Assembly: GCF_042678405.1 (NCBI RefSeq)
Contig: NZ_JBHTLI010000002.1
Location: 1-64,000 of the forward strand
Source: Salegentibacter_A chungangensis
Lineage (GTDB): Bacteria; Bacteroidota; Bacteroidia; Flavobacteriales; Flavobacteriaceae
DNA length: 64,000 bases
Reading direction: 5' to 3'
Shown: in pieces, positions 36,156-45,077 of the stretch
How positions within the stretch are numbered: the first letter of the stretch is position 1
Layout: every line of letters starts with the position of its first letter
Notes under the pieces: model-generated
Told to the model about the DNA's origin: nothing
Databases searched by the model: none
What the model saw: only the letters and a program-made list of their open reading frames with translations
Position numbers and translations under genes: made by a program

Positions 36156-37504
36156 TTCTTATCGGTCTTGTTATTCTCAGATTCCGGTGAATAATAATTT
36201 GGAGGGAAGCCATTAAGCTGCCTCCATAGCTCATACCATATAGGTACATCTTCCAGCAAGGCCAATGTTGATGCTCCGGAGCCTATTTTGATCTCCTTTG
36301 GCCATTCGTACTCCTTTTCGTCTGGAGCAAGAAGAACCCGATACTTTCCATTGGAACTAATAAAATTCTCAATTGCAACAATCCTTGCCCCGTAAGTTCC
36401 GTAGGAGCTATTTGGCCATCCGCTAAAAACGATCGCCGGCCAGCCATCGAACTGAACCCTGACACTTTCTCCCACGTGAAGCAAAGGCATATCAATAGGC
36501 TCTACGTAAGTCTCTACCGCCAGGTCATAGTCTGAAGGCATAATACTTACCAGAGCTTCCCCCTCTTTGAAACTTTCTCCAATCCCTGCCTTTATAGCCT
36601 TATTTATATATCCTGATTGAGGTGCCCTGATATAATAAAGGCCCTGACGTGTTTCATAATTTGAAAAAGAGGTTTCAAGTTTACTGATATCTGCCTGTGT
36701 CTGGTATAAAGAACTTTCAGCAGAAGACCTGTCGCTCTGAATCTTGGATATCTTTTCGCCATATTCAGCATCTATCCTGTTCAGCTCAATTTCCGCATTA
36801 ATGATCTCATTCCGGGAAGCCAGTAATTTGTTCTCCTGCGCTATTTTTTTAGCCTGGGCCTCCTGTAATTTAAGACGGGAATTCTCAAGATCTGTAGTAG
36901 ATTTCAGGCCTTCCTCGTGCAATGTTTTGGCACGATCAAACTGCGAATTTGCGATCTCGAGATTGGTCCTGGCTGCTTCAAGATCTATACTGTCACTTTT
37001 GAATTTCAACTTGCTTTGCTGCAGTTTATTCTGCGCCTGGTTGATCTTCAGTCTTTTTTCCTGCTGGATGGCTCCGATCTGGTTGCCAAGAAAACCGATC
37101 TTATTTTCATAGGATTTCCGTGAATTCTCCTTAACCCTGATCTGATCTCCTGTACGGTCTACAAGCTTGGGATCAAAATATTCACTTTTAATCTCTGAAA
37201 TGTGAAGAATGGTATCGCCTTTTTCCACATAATCTCCTTCACTTATATACCACTTCTCTATCCTGCCCGGAATTGGAGACTGGATAGTTTGAGGCCGATG
37301 CTCTGGTTGAAGAGTAGTGACATACCCCTTGCCTGCCACTGTTTGCGTCCAGGGTAAGAACAGGATAATGACCAAAATGACCACAAAAACGATTAAAAAT
37401 CGGTTGAAGTATTTCTGATTTCGTTCACTGAAAACCTTCTTTCCAGATGCATACTGAAGAAGATCCACTTTCTCATACAGGCTATTATTTGTAATATTCA
37501 GCAT
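36152..37504 (-). CDS. HlyD family periplasmic adaptor
   Basis: A 450-aa membrane-fusion protein. A short cytoplasmic N-terminus and one transmembrane helix (about 30-50, FNRFLIVFVVILVIILFLPW) are followed by a biotinyl-lipoyl-like half motif (GRIEKWYISEGDYVEKGDTIL, about 90-110). A long coiled-coil hairpin (about 120-290) leads to the second half (YYIRAPQSGYINKAIKAGIGESFKEGEALVSI). It links the inner-membrane ABC protein to the TolC channel. Three bases separate it from the ABC gene. Confidence 0.93.
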   Translation of the reverse strand: MLNITNNSLYEKVDLLQYASGKKVFSERNQKYFNRFLIVFVVILVIILFLPWTQTVAGKGYVTTLQPEHRPQTIQSPIPGRIEKWYISEGDYVEKGDTILHISEIKSEYFDPKLVDRTGDQIRVKENSRKSYENKIGFLGNQIGAIQQEKRLKINQAQNKLQQSKLKFKSDSIDLEAARTNLEIANSQFDRAKTLHEEGLKSTTDLENSRLKLQEAQAKKIAQENKLLASRNEIINAEIELNRIDAEYGEKISKIQSDRSSAESSLYQTQADISKLETSFSNYETRQGLYYIRAPQSGYINKAIKAGIGESFKEGEALVSIMPSDYDLAVETYVEPIDMPLLHVGESVRVQFDGWPAIVFSGWPNSSYGTYGARIVAIENFISSNGKYRVLLAPDEKEYEWPKEIKIGSGASTLALLEDVPIWYELWRQLNGFPPNYYSPESENNKTDKK

Positions 37505-37507
37505 ATC

Positions 37508-39169
37508 TTACTCCTTAGATTTAATTTTACCCTTCTCAAGGCAAATAATTCGGTTGCAATATTTTTCCCATTTTTTGTCCTTACTGGAAACCAGAATGGT
37601 CCAGTTGTTTTCTTCACTAAACAGGAAGTCCATAATCCTCACCTCTTCACTCTCATCGAGCTGGTCCAGGGCATCATTAAGGATCAAAATAGACGGACGT
37701 TTCACGATACCGCGAGCCAGGATGATTTTCTTAGATACAGAGTAAGGCATCTGAATCCCTTCGGGGTAAATCATCGTATTCAAACCTTTTGGCTGCTTCT
37801 TAACGAATGATAAAAGTCCCGTCTTTTCCAGGGCCCACTGTATATCCTGTTTAGGGATATTTTCATCACCCATAGTGATATTTTCCATAATGGTCCCTTC
37901 GAAAGGCGATTCCTCAGTAATAGACTGCCCGATCATAGAACGGTAGTGGTTAAGGTTTATACTTTTAAGGGATATATCATTTACATAAACTTCACCCAAA
38001 CTAGGCTGAATGAGCCCGGCGACAAGTTTCAGTAAAGTGGATTTCCCCGCCCCGTTTAAACCTTTAAGCAGAATCTTATCACCCGGGTTAATTTTAAGGT
38101 TCAGATTCCTGATAATCTTTTTCCCGTCGAAGCCTTTATACTGAATTCCATCCAGCTCGACATGCAAAGGTTCACCAATTTCAAAGGGTTTTTCTCCGGA
38201 TTGATCTTCAAGTTCCTTATCTACTACCTGCCCCATTTTTTCTAAAGAGGTAAGTATGTCGTAAAAAGATTCCAATCCAAGAATGATCTTTTCAACAGAA
38301 CTAATAATCAGCAGGATTATGATCTCTGCAGCCACGAACTGCCCGATGTTCATTTGCTGATTAAGAACCAGCATCCCTCCAATGGCAAGCAGACCGGCGG
38401 TAACCAAAACCTTGAAAATAATAAGTTGTACAAACTGGATCCTCAAAACCTGGAAATGTCCTTCTCTGGCATCGAGATAATCACAAAGTTTCTTGTCGTT
38501 CTTTTTAATAGCGAGGTTTGTGCGGCCTGAGATCTTAAAACTCATCAGGGTTCTTGCCACTTCCTGTATCCAATGCGCGATGTCATATTTGTACTTAGAC
38601 TCTGACATACTGGCTTCCAGACCTTTTTTACCGGTTATCTTGAAACCGATATAAATGATCACCACAAGCAAAATTCCGAATATAATAAAGAATGGGTGGT
38701 ATAATGATAGCAGAATCAATCCAAAAAACACCTGGACTAAAGCCGCAGGAAAATCTATGATGACTTTAGACAGACTTTTTTGAATGGTAAGCACATCAAA
38801 GAACCTGTTAGCCAGCTCAGGCGGGTAGTAATTCTTAAGCTGGTCAGTTTTGATCTTTGGAAACCGATATATAAACTCAAAAGACGAACGGGTAAAGATC
38901 TTTTGCTGTATATTTTCAAGGATCCGTATCTGCATTAACTGCAGAATTCCAACGAAGGCAACCCCCAGGGTCACCAGGATCACAAGAACGAACCAGCTGG
39001 TAGAAATCCTGGCGCCCTGCATAAGGTTAACGATGGCCTGAATACCAAGAGGCACGGAAAGGCTTACCAGTCCCGCAAAAATGGCGTAATAGAATATCTG
39101 GAGAAAATCTTTTCTTTCCAGTTTTAACAGACCAAGAAACCTTTGAAATGGCGTTAATTTATTCTGCAT
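37508..39169 (-). CDS. ABC exporter with degenerate nucleotide-binding domain
   Basis: A 553-aa half transporter. The membrane domain (about 25-310) has six helices; the ATPase domain is at about 335-550. Walker A (GLNGAGKST) and a Q-loop region (MIGQSITEE) are intact. But the signature LSGGQ is replaced by YSVSKK, Walker B ends ILILNDALD instead of hhhhDE, and the switch His is absent (ILVSSKDKKW). There is no N-terminal C39 peptidase domain. The substrate is unknown. The altered ATPase motifs may mean weak or regulatory ATP hydrolysis. Overlaps the tetR-type gene by 11 bases. Confidence 0.88.
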   Translation of the reverse strand: MQNKLTPFQRFLGLLKLERKDFLQIFYYAIFAGLVSLSVPLGIQAIVNLMQGARISTSWFVLVILVTLGVAFVGILQLMQIRILENIQQKIFTRSSFEFIYRFPKIKTDQLKNYYPPELANRFFDVLTIQKSLSKVIIDFPAALVQVFFGLILLSLYHPFFIIFGILLVVIIYIGFKITGKKGLEASMSESKYKYDIAHWIQEVARTLMSFKISGRTNLAIKKNDKKLCDYLDAREGHFQVLRIQFVQLIIFKVLVTAGLLAIGGMLVLNQQMNIGQFVAAEIIILLIISSVEKIILGLESFYDILTSLEKMGQVVDKELEDQSGEKPFEIGEPLHVELDGIQYKGFDGKKIIRNLNLKINPGDKILLKGLNGAGKSTLLKLVAGLIQPSLGEVYVNDISLKSINLNHYRSMIGQSITEESPFEGTIMENITMGDENIPKQDIQWALEKTGLLSFVKKQPKGLNTMIYPEGIQMPYSVSKKIILARGIVKRPSILILNDALDQLDESEEVRIMDFLFSEENNWTILVSSKDKKWEKYCNRIICLEKGKIKSKE

Positions 39170-39893
39170 TCTTATTATTTAAAACATTAGTAACTATATC
39201 CTCGAAATAGATATTAGGAGAAACATCGTTTTTACAATCGGTAATACTCGAAAAATGCTTACTCAGAAAATGCTGATGTAAAGCACCGTCTATGATGGTT
39301 GTTGCCAAGCTAAAAGGAAACTTATAGCTAGAATCCACATCAGAGATCATTTCACTAATACGTTTTGCGAGCCTTTTGTAAATTATAAAGTGGCCGTGCT
39401 TGTTTTCTTCGTCTACCTTTTTTGTCAGATAAGATTTAGAACTCTCGTTGATAATGATATTATTCAATGCCACTTCACTTATATGTTCGAAGCGCACATC
39501 TTCTACTACAGGCTCTGTAATAACTTTAATTCCTTTGATAAGTTTTTCATATGGGTCGCTAATTCCATAGGTAGATAAGGTAAGCTGAAACTCTTTCCAG
39601 CCCCAAAACCAATTGGTGATATAGACCAGGAATTTATGCTTATTCTCAAAGTACCGGTAAACTGAGCTTTCGTTGGAATTGATCCTAATGCCTAGTTTCT
39701 TAAAGGTGAATTTTTCAAAACCGATCTTATCTATCAGAAGAATTCCCTCCCCGATAATTTTTTTACCTAACTGACTGGACTCCGGATCCTTTATATAAAG
39801 TTCCGGATTGATCGAAATCTTGAAGTTCTTGTACAACTCTTCCAATATAATAGTTTTTTGCGCAAATTTAATAGTAAAACTATTATCACACAA
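39159..39893 (-). CDS. TetR/AcrR-type regulator of the export operon
   Basis: Up to 244 aa. The helix-turn-helix IDKIGFEKFTFKKLGIRINSNESSVYRYFENKHKFLVYITNWFW lies at about 53-96, typical of TetR. The C-terminal ligand domain is divergent. The start is uncertain: a promoter-like TAAATTTG and a 17-bp palindrome (39863-39885) lie inside the first codons of the longest frame, so translation may begin at a TTG near 39845. Eleven bases overlap with the ABC gene place it first in the operon, suggesting autoregulation and control of export. Confidence 0.75.
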   Translation of the reverse strand: MCDNSFTIKFAQKTIILEELYKNFKISINPELYIKDPESSQLGKKIIGEGILLIDKIGFEKFTFKKLGIRINSNESSVYRYFENKHKFLVYITNWFWGWKEFQLTLSTYGISDPYEKLIKGIKVITEPVVEDVRFEHISEVALNNIIINESSKSYLTKKVDEENKHGHFIIYKRLAKRISEMISDVDSSYKFPFSLATTIIDGALHQHFLSKHFSSITDCKNDVSPNIYFEDIVTNVLNNKNAE

Positions 39894-39894
39894 G
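39863..39894 (-). promoter_or_regulatory. Promoter with palindromic operator for the tetR-export operon
   Basis: On the minus strand TTG (39893-39891 region), about 20 bp, TAAATTTG (39870-39863). Between them TAATAGTAAAACTATTA (39869-39885) is a perfect 7-3-7 palindrome, the classic position for TetR repression. Confidence 0.5.
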
Positions 39895-40233
39895 AGTCTA
39901 ACTATTAATTAACTTTTATGTAAGAGTAATAAAGTATCCAGAACCTATTGATTACTTTCCTTTCATTCTAACGGATTCGGTAAGAACGCACACACAAAAA
40001 CAGGAGGATTTATCATCGCTGCTTTTTGTGTTATTTTTTCGTATCTCCCGGCAAATCCGTGTTATGACTGCAGTTAATATTTCTGCATTGACAGGCACTC
40101 CATTCATAAAAAATGCTCAGAAACTCATTCAGATAAAACTGGTAAAGTCAACGCCCTAAGTCAAATAGACGGTATTTTGGAAAGAAATCACTAATTTCAA
40201 CTATGCGGAATCTAGTTGGAATAATTAATCAAT
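39894..40233. other. Intergenic region with a diverged copy of the element's right end
   Basis: 39982-40097 resembles 34511-34635: AAGAAC, an ACAAAAA block, GGA.GATTT, then TTTTTGTGTTA, and finally ATTTCTGCATTG (40079-40090) against ATTTCTGTATTG. The inverted repeat ACACAAAAA/TTTTTGTGT (39992-40000, 40023-40031) is also shared. No gene is seen. It may be an old att site of a second insertion. Confidence 0.45.
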
Positions 40234-40638
40234 ATGAGTAGCAAAGCAACTCTTGAGGTATGTTTAGGCAGCATTCAAATATTTAACGGCCTTAGTGGAT
40301 TACTTGGTGGGTATATGCTGATTACCGACCCTACCGGTGATAGCCTATATATGAACTTAAACTGGCTAAAAGGGACTCCATTTCCAAATTTCTTGATTCC
40401 GGGAATATTGCTTTTTTTATTTATTGGTGTTAGTAATATTTATGGTTCCTGGTTCACTTTTAAAAAAAGTGTGAAACTGGCTCATTTGGGATTGTTTTCC
40501 GGTATAATCCTGATGATTTGGATACTCTCGCAATTAGCTATGATTGGGTACAAAGGCTTCTTGCAGCCATTGTATTTTGTATCAGGTCTGTTACAAACAA
40601 TCGCAGGAGTAATTTTATTAAAATGGAATAGATTATAA
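40234..40638 (+). CDS. Small four-helix membrane protein, unknown
   Basis: A 134-aa protein with about four hydrophobic helices (about 13-29, 52-68, 79-98, 110-128), such as FLIPGILLFLFIGVSNIYGS. Short soluble loops, no recognisable motif. It resembles small integral membrane proteins often annotated as hypothetical in Flavobacteria. About 200 bp separate it from the next gene, so they may be transcribed independently. Function unknown. Confidence 0.6.
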   Translation: MSSKATLEVCLGSIQIFNGLSGLLGGYMLITDPTGDSLYMNLNWLKGTPFPNFLIPGILLFLFIGVSNIYGSWFTFKKSVKLAHLGLFSGIILMIWILSQLAMIGYKGFLQPLYFVSGLLQTIAGVILLKWNRL

Positions 40639-40841
40639 ATCCTGATCTTGTAAAAGCACGATAAAAGATGTCGGGTTTCCAGGATAAGAGCAGGTTAAAG
40701 CCTGATCAGTTATCGCTACCCTACTACCCAAAATTTGTCTTTAAAAACATATTTTTCAGCTTTAATTACTTAAAATCTCACTCCTTAAAGTGAAACTATA
40801 TAAACTGGAAAAACTGTCTTAACTATAACAAATAATCAACC

Positions 40842-41477
40842 GTGGAAACACCGTTTACAATTGATGATTTTTTTAAGGTATTTGGAGACTATAATAGCTC
40901 AGTATTTCCAGTACAATTCACTTTCATTCTATTTGGAATCATCGCGGTCATTCTGCTTCATAAGAAAAAGCAAATCAGTAGTTATTTTATTACGGGCTTA
41001 CTTGGAGCTCTTTGGCTTTGGATGGGAATTGTATATCACATCTACTTCTTTAGTTCTATAAATAAAGCGGCTTATGCTTTTGGTGGACTATTTATAATTC
41101 AAGGTTTGCTATTCATAATTTATGCTTTTCAGAAAAAATTGAATTTTTCCATAGAAAATACCTCTTCCGGAATCATTGGTTATATCTTTATTTTGTTTGG
41201 TTTAATCATATACCCATTAATCGGTTATTCGCTTGGTGGTTCTATTGAAAAAACAATTTCATTAGGATTACCGTGTCCTACCACAATTTTTACATTTGGT
41301 TTATTCATGTTAACGACCAACAAGTTCCCAAAACATTTATTGATTATCCCTACAATATGGGCAATCATAGGTACAAGTGCGGCCATTAATTTTGAGGTAT
41401 ATCAGGATTACTTTATGCTGATTGCGGCCGTTACGGCCAATATTTATTTGATTCAAAGAAAAAGCAGGCATCATTAA
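40842..41477 (+). CDS. DUF6064 family membrane protein
   Basis: A 211-aa protein with about six hydrophobic helices. The start METPFTIDDFFKVFGDYNSSVFPVQ and the segment LWLWMGIVYHIYFFSSINKAAYAFGGLFIIQG match the DUF6064 family, and SLGLPCPTTIFTFGLFML is a conserved late segment. No function is known for the family. Likely an inner-membrane protein. Monocistronic as far as the spacing shows. Confidence 0.75.
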   Translation: METPFTIDDFFKVFGDYNSSVFPVQFTFILFGIIAVILLHKKKQISSYFITGLLGALWLWMGIVYHIYFFSSINKAAYAFGGLFIIQGLLFIIYAFQKKLNFSIENTSSGIIGYIFILFGLIIYPLIGYSLGGSIEKTISLGLPCPTTIFTFGLFMLTTNKFPKHLLIIPTIWAIIGTSAAINFEVYQDYFMLIAAVTANIYLIQRKSRHH

Positions 41478-41651
41478 CTACCCCAGGGTGAGGTATATGT
41501 AACCTGACTTATTGCACACAAAAACTAATGGAGACCTATTCCCTTTCGTCGATCGATTTTATTTATAAAGCTACTTAAAGAAAACAAGCACCATGGCTTT
41601 TAAAGATTATCTATTTCATCTATATTTCCAGCCGATCTATAATTAAAGAAT

Positions 41652-43496
41652 ATGAAAGAGCAGAATGCGAGTGTGTATATAGAAAAAGTACTGAAAAATT
41701 TACCGGCGGACTGGTTAAAGCTAACAACTCATCGCCTGGATATTTATAATGAATCTCTGGCCAAAACTGAGTTTCTCGAAAAATTTGAAGAGCTGTATTT
41801 GAGTGATAATGCTGAGAAAGCAGCTTTAAGTGAACTGCCAACGGCTTTCGACTATATCCGGCTGGGGCATCCGTTATCCACCGTCCTGGAATGGGGAATT
41901 GCAAAGCTGAATGATCTTAATCCGGATAACGTGATCAGTTTTTCATCCCGGGTAATGCCGGTTCTGGCAGTGCTCAGAAAGAATCTTTTCGATCGTAAAA
42001 ACACCCGGATCTGCTATACCGAAGAATTGCCGGAATATTTTGATTTTGAATCGCTAAAGCAGGTATACGGATATACTTTTGAGCTTAAGCAGGTAGAAAA
42101 ACCGGAAGATATTTCTGAATTTAACGGTAGTAGTATCTTCATTTCACAAAAGGATGAACTGACTGATCTTTACCTTAACCCGAACATAGACTTTTATATT
42201 AGTCTGCAGGCTGAACTTGGAAGTATCATCCTTGTTAATGGCCCGGAAAACGAAGAATATATATCCGATATTCAGCACGTTAGGAGAAGGGAAAGCATTG
42301 CTATGACTCCGGCCGATTGTTATACTGCCCTCCAGCGACTAATAGGAGTTTCTATTTCTTCACCCGGGAACACTAATTATGAGGCTGACAGGGCAAGTGT
42401 AGAAGCTTCGATCCACAAAATCACAGCTACCAGATCTAAAGTTGTTCTTGGTTCCTGTGGACTTTCTGTCCAATATGCCATTATGATGGGACTTATTGAT
42501 GATGCGCTGGAAAAACATCCTGGAAAGAAAATCAACATTATTGTGCCTCCAAACTGTTACGGAGGTACCAACGATCAGGCAAGGAGGGTTGCAGCTTCTC
42601 TTGAAAACGTAGAGATCGTTGACTTACCGGTTGATGGTGAAAATAATATGGTTCAAAGTACAGATAAGGTCCTGAACCAGGTGGCCAAAGCTGGAGCAGT
42701 TCCTTATATCATTGCAGAGATCCCCACAAACCCGAGGGTCGAAGTGCCCGACCTGGAAAAATTAAGGGAGGTCCTTACCAAAGAGCGGAAAATGGCGAAC
42801 GGCGAAGTTGCTATAGACCCTGTCTTCATTTTAGACCAAACATTTTGTCCAAATGTGCAGTTCTGCGGTGAAGACGGTATACTTTCAGCTGTAAGGACGA
42901 TCTCCTATGTAAGCGGTTCTAAATTTCCAAGTGGAGGAAAATGTACGGCAGGCTACTGTATAGCAAACAGCAAAGCTGAAGCCCTTATGGAAAAAATTGA
43001 CAGGCATTTGAAGCTTTGCGATAACAAGGCCACCGATCTTCAGGTTAAGATACTGGCAGAACAGCTGCCATCTATGAACCAAAGGATTGTAGATGCATAT
43101 AAGAACACCCGTGAGTTTGTAAACTTTATTGAAGAAACACTACCCGAAGCCAAAATTAACTTCGTTTCGGAAGAGCTGGCTAAAGAAGGCTTTACGCCAT
43201 CTGTTTTTTCCTTAGACCTTCCCACTAAAGGAGATACTGAACAGGAAAAAGAATCCTATAAGAGGGCACTGAATAATAAGCTGATAACAATGATGATTAG
43301 TGAAATTCCCAACGAAAGTAAATATTGTGTGAGCTATGGCCAGTTAAAGGGGTGTTACTGGACGATTCCGGCTACATCGACTCAGGGAACTACTAAGGAA
43401 AGTGATAAGGATTATATCGCCCGGGTTTCAGTTTCACCAAACCTTGATCTCGATCTTCATAAAAAAGTATTTGAAGATTTTGTGAAACAAATTTGA
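41652..43496 (+). CDS. PLP-dependent Cys/Met-metabolism-type enzyme with N-terminal extension
   Basis: A 614-aa protein. The C-terminal about 390 residues are a fold-type I PLP enzyme of the Cys/Met (cystathionine gamma-synthase-like) group, with ILDQTF (Asp395, cofactor ring) and SGSKFPSGG (Lys424, Schiff base). The first about 215 residues are an extra domain not found in classical members, of unknown role. The protein is far longer than the usual about 390 aa. The precise reaction cannot be named; gamma-elimination or replacement on a sulfur amino acid is plausible. Confidence 0.75.
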   Translation: MKEQNASVYIEKVLKNLPADWLKLTTHRLDIYNESLAKTEFLEKFEELYLSDNAEKAALSELPTAFDYIRLGHPLSTVLEWGIAKLNDLNPDNVISFSSRVMPVLAVLRKNLFDRKNTRICYTEELPEYFDFESLKQVYGYTFELKQVEKPEDISEFNGSSIFISQKDELTDLYLNPNIDFYISLQAELGSIILVNGPENEEYISDIQHVRRRESIAMTPADCYTALQRLIGVSISSPGNTNYEADRASVEASIHKITATRSKVVLGSCGLSVQYAIMMGLIDDALEKHPGKKINIIVPPNCYGGTNDQARRVAASLENVEIVDLPVDGENNMVQSTDKVLNQVAKAGAVPYIIAEIPTNPRVEVPDLEKLREVLTKERKMANGEVAIDPVFILDQTFCPNVQFCGEDGILSAVRTISYVSGSKFPSGGKCTAGYCIANSKAEALMEKIDRHLKLCDNKATDLQVKILAEQLPSMNQRIVDAYKNTREFVNFIEETLPEAKINFVSEELAKEGFTPSVFSLDLPTKGDTEQEKESYKRALNNKLITMMISEIPNESKYCVSYGQLKGCYWTIPATSTQGTTKESDKDYIARVSVSPNLDLDLHKKVFEDFVKQI

Positions 43497-43527
43497 AATT
43501 TGGGTTTAACTGTAGATTTTTTCGAGG

Positions 43528-43565
43528 GCTAATTGCTACAGCTTAACGGGTAGCAATAGCCTTTG
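43528..43565 (+). terminator. Hairpin after the PLP enzyme gene
   Basis: GGCTAATTGCTAC pairs with GTAGCAATAGCC with one bulge, about 30 bp after the stop. The tail is only weakly T-rich, so it is a possible terminator. Confidence 0.4.
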
Positions 43566-43670
43566 AAAGGTGAATAATAACTTTGCCTGTTTCTCTCTAA
43601 GAGAGCTACGAGCTTAATTGGTCCTGTTCCGGAAATATGCTTTCCTCTGTCTTTAGTAACATTTGTTACA

Positions 43671-43700
43671 TTGGCTAATTACAAATATTTTCTAAATTCG
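43671..43700 (+). promoter_or_regulatory. Promoter upstream of the 43706 gene
   Basis: TTG (43671-43673), 19 bp, TAAATTCG (43693-43700). Predicted start of transcription is at about 43707, which overlaps the GTG at 43706. Confidence 0.5.
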
Positions 43701-43705
43701 CAGGA

Positions 43706-44065
43706 GTGCGTACAAGAATTTATATATCGCTATTTCTGATCCCTTTGTTTTTAATGAAGATATTGATCATTAACTCAAACGGGATCGGCCTTTTTTTGGG
43801 CGATAATTTTTCGATTGTCAAGCCTTACTGCGAAAAGGAACAACCAGACCTTCAGGATAAGAAGCCTGAAAAGCTTTTACAGGCTGCCGATATTCAAAAT
43901 GACATTCAAAAAATCAGCAGTTTTTGCACGCCTCAGTTCAACTTAGAATTCTTATTATGGGAGCTAAGCTTTTCCGAAGAAATACCTACTGAGCATAACC
44001 TGTTCACTTCAAGACTAAGCTGCAGGTATTTAGAAAACAACTCCCCTCCCCCCAGATCAGTTTAA
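43706..44065 (+). CDS. Small exported or membrane-anchored protein, unknown
   Basis: Up to 119 aa, with a hydrophobic N-terminus (IYISLFLIPLFLMKILII), two central cysteines (PYCEKEQ, SFCTPQF) and one near the end, and a tail NNSPPPRSV. Small proteins with proline-rich tails like this often sit before metal or redox genes in Flavobacteria. The start is unsure: GTG at 43706 coincides with the predicted transcription start, so the mRNA would be leaderless, while the ATG at 43754 would lose most of the hydrophobic start. Upstream of the TlpA/DsbD pair. Confidence 0.45.
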   Translation: MRTRIYISLFLIPLFLMKILIINSNGIGLFLGDNFSIVKPYCEKEQPDLQDKKPEKLLQAADIQNDIQKISSFCTPQFNLEFLLWELSFSEEIPTEHNLFTSRLSCRYLENNSPPPRSV

Positions 44066-44387
44066 TCAGACAAGCTTCGGAGTTTTGTTTTACCAATTCA
44101 TTCCTCATTTTCATTAAGAACCAACCAGTATTGATGTATTAAGCATTCTTTTGCCCGCTTCGAGTAACATCAGGGCTGAAGCCTTAATATCTATATGAAT
44201 AATTGTCCGTGGTCTTTATCAGAAAACGACCATAGCAACGCAGGCAAGAAGAGGCTCCAACAAATTTGTTTCAGGATATACTGTTTCAATCTTTTTGAGC
44301 GACGCAGGTGTTCTTGAAGTAAACCGAAGCTATTACCCCTACCCCTTTTAGTTAAATGAATTATATATAAGTATTAAAGAAAGAATT
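44066..44387. other. 322-bp gap before the TlpA gene
   Basis: No convincing reading frame, tRNA or strong hairpin. Presumably holds the promoter of the thiol-redox genes. Confidence 0.4.
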
Positions 44388-45020
44388 ATGAAAAATAATA
44401 AAAAGAATAAAAATAGAAGTCTGATTAAATATGGAGTGTTTACGATTGCAGTCGTTGTTTTATTCGCAACCGGCCTTCATACAGAAGTTATTGGATTCTT
44501 CCAACGCGGATTGCTTGAAACCGGAGTTATGAACCCGAAGATTGAACAGAGCAGGGAAATATCCAAAGCAACTAACACCGCCAATGAGTCTGTAAATAAG
44601 CTGAAAAAACTACCAAAAGCTGATTTTAACCTGAAACTACGGGATCCCAATGGAAAAATAATCCCGCTGTCAGATCTCAAAGGCAAGGTGATCTTTATGA
44701 ATTTCTGGGCAACCTGGTGTCCTCCCTGCGTAGCCGAAATGCCTTCCATAAACCAACTGCATAAGGAAATGGGAGATGAAGTCGCTTTCGTTATGCTTTC
44801 ATTAGACCGAAATTTTGACAAGGCGATTTCCTTTAAAGAGAAGAAAGATTATGAGCTGCCTATATATGCTCCGGCAAGCAAGCTCCCATCAATGTATGAG
44901 TCTTCGGCAATCCCGACTACATATATCATTGATGCCGACGGAAACCTGGCCTTAACTCATAAGGGTATGGCTGATTACAATACCGATAAGTTCAAAAACT
45001 TTTTAAAGAGCTTACAATAA
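44388..45020 (+). CDS. TlpA-like thioredoxin-fold protein, membrane-anchored
   Basis: A 210-aa periplasmic thiol-disulfide protein. An N-terminal anchor helix (about 14-31, YGVFTIAVVVLFATGL) is followed by a redoxin/AhpC-TSA-like domain with active site FWATWCPPCVAEMPS (Cys111, Cys114). The cis-Pro segment AIPTTYIIDADG is near 175. Such proteins reduce disulfides for cytochrome c maturation or protein repair and are reduced by DsbD-type proteins. The DsbD gene follows after 57 bp, so the two form a functional pair. Confidence 0.9.
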   Translation: MKNNKKNKNRSLIKYGVFTIAVVVLFATGLHTEVIGFFQRGLLETGVMNPKIEQSREISKATNTANESVNKLKKLPKADFNLKLRDPNGKIIPLSDLKGKVIFMNFWATWCPPCVAEMPSINQLHKEMGDEVAFVMLSLDRNFDKAISFKEKKDYELPIYAPASKLPSMYESSAIPTTYIIDADGNLALTHKGMADYNTDKFKNFLKSLQ

Positions 45021-45077
45021 CCCGTGATCCTGTTCAAATTAATTTGAGCAATTCACATCCAAAAAAAATAAAGTTCT

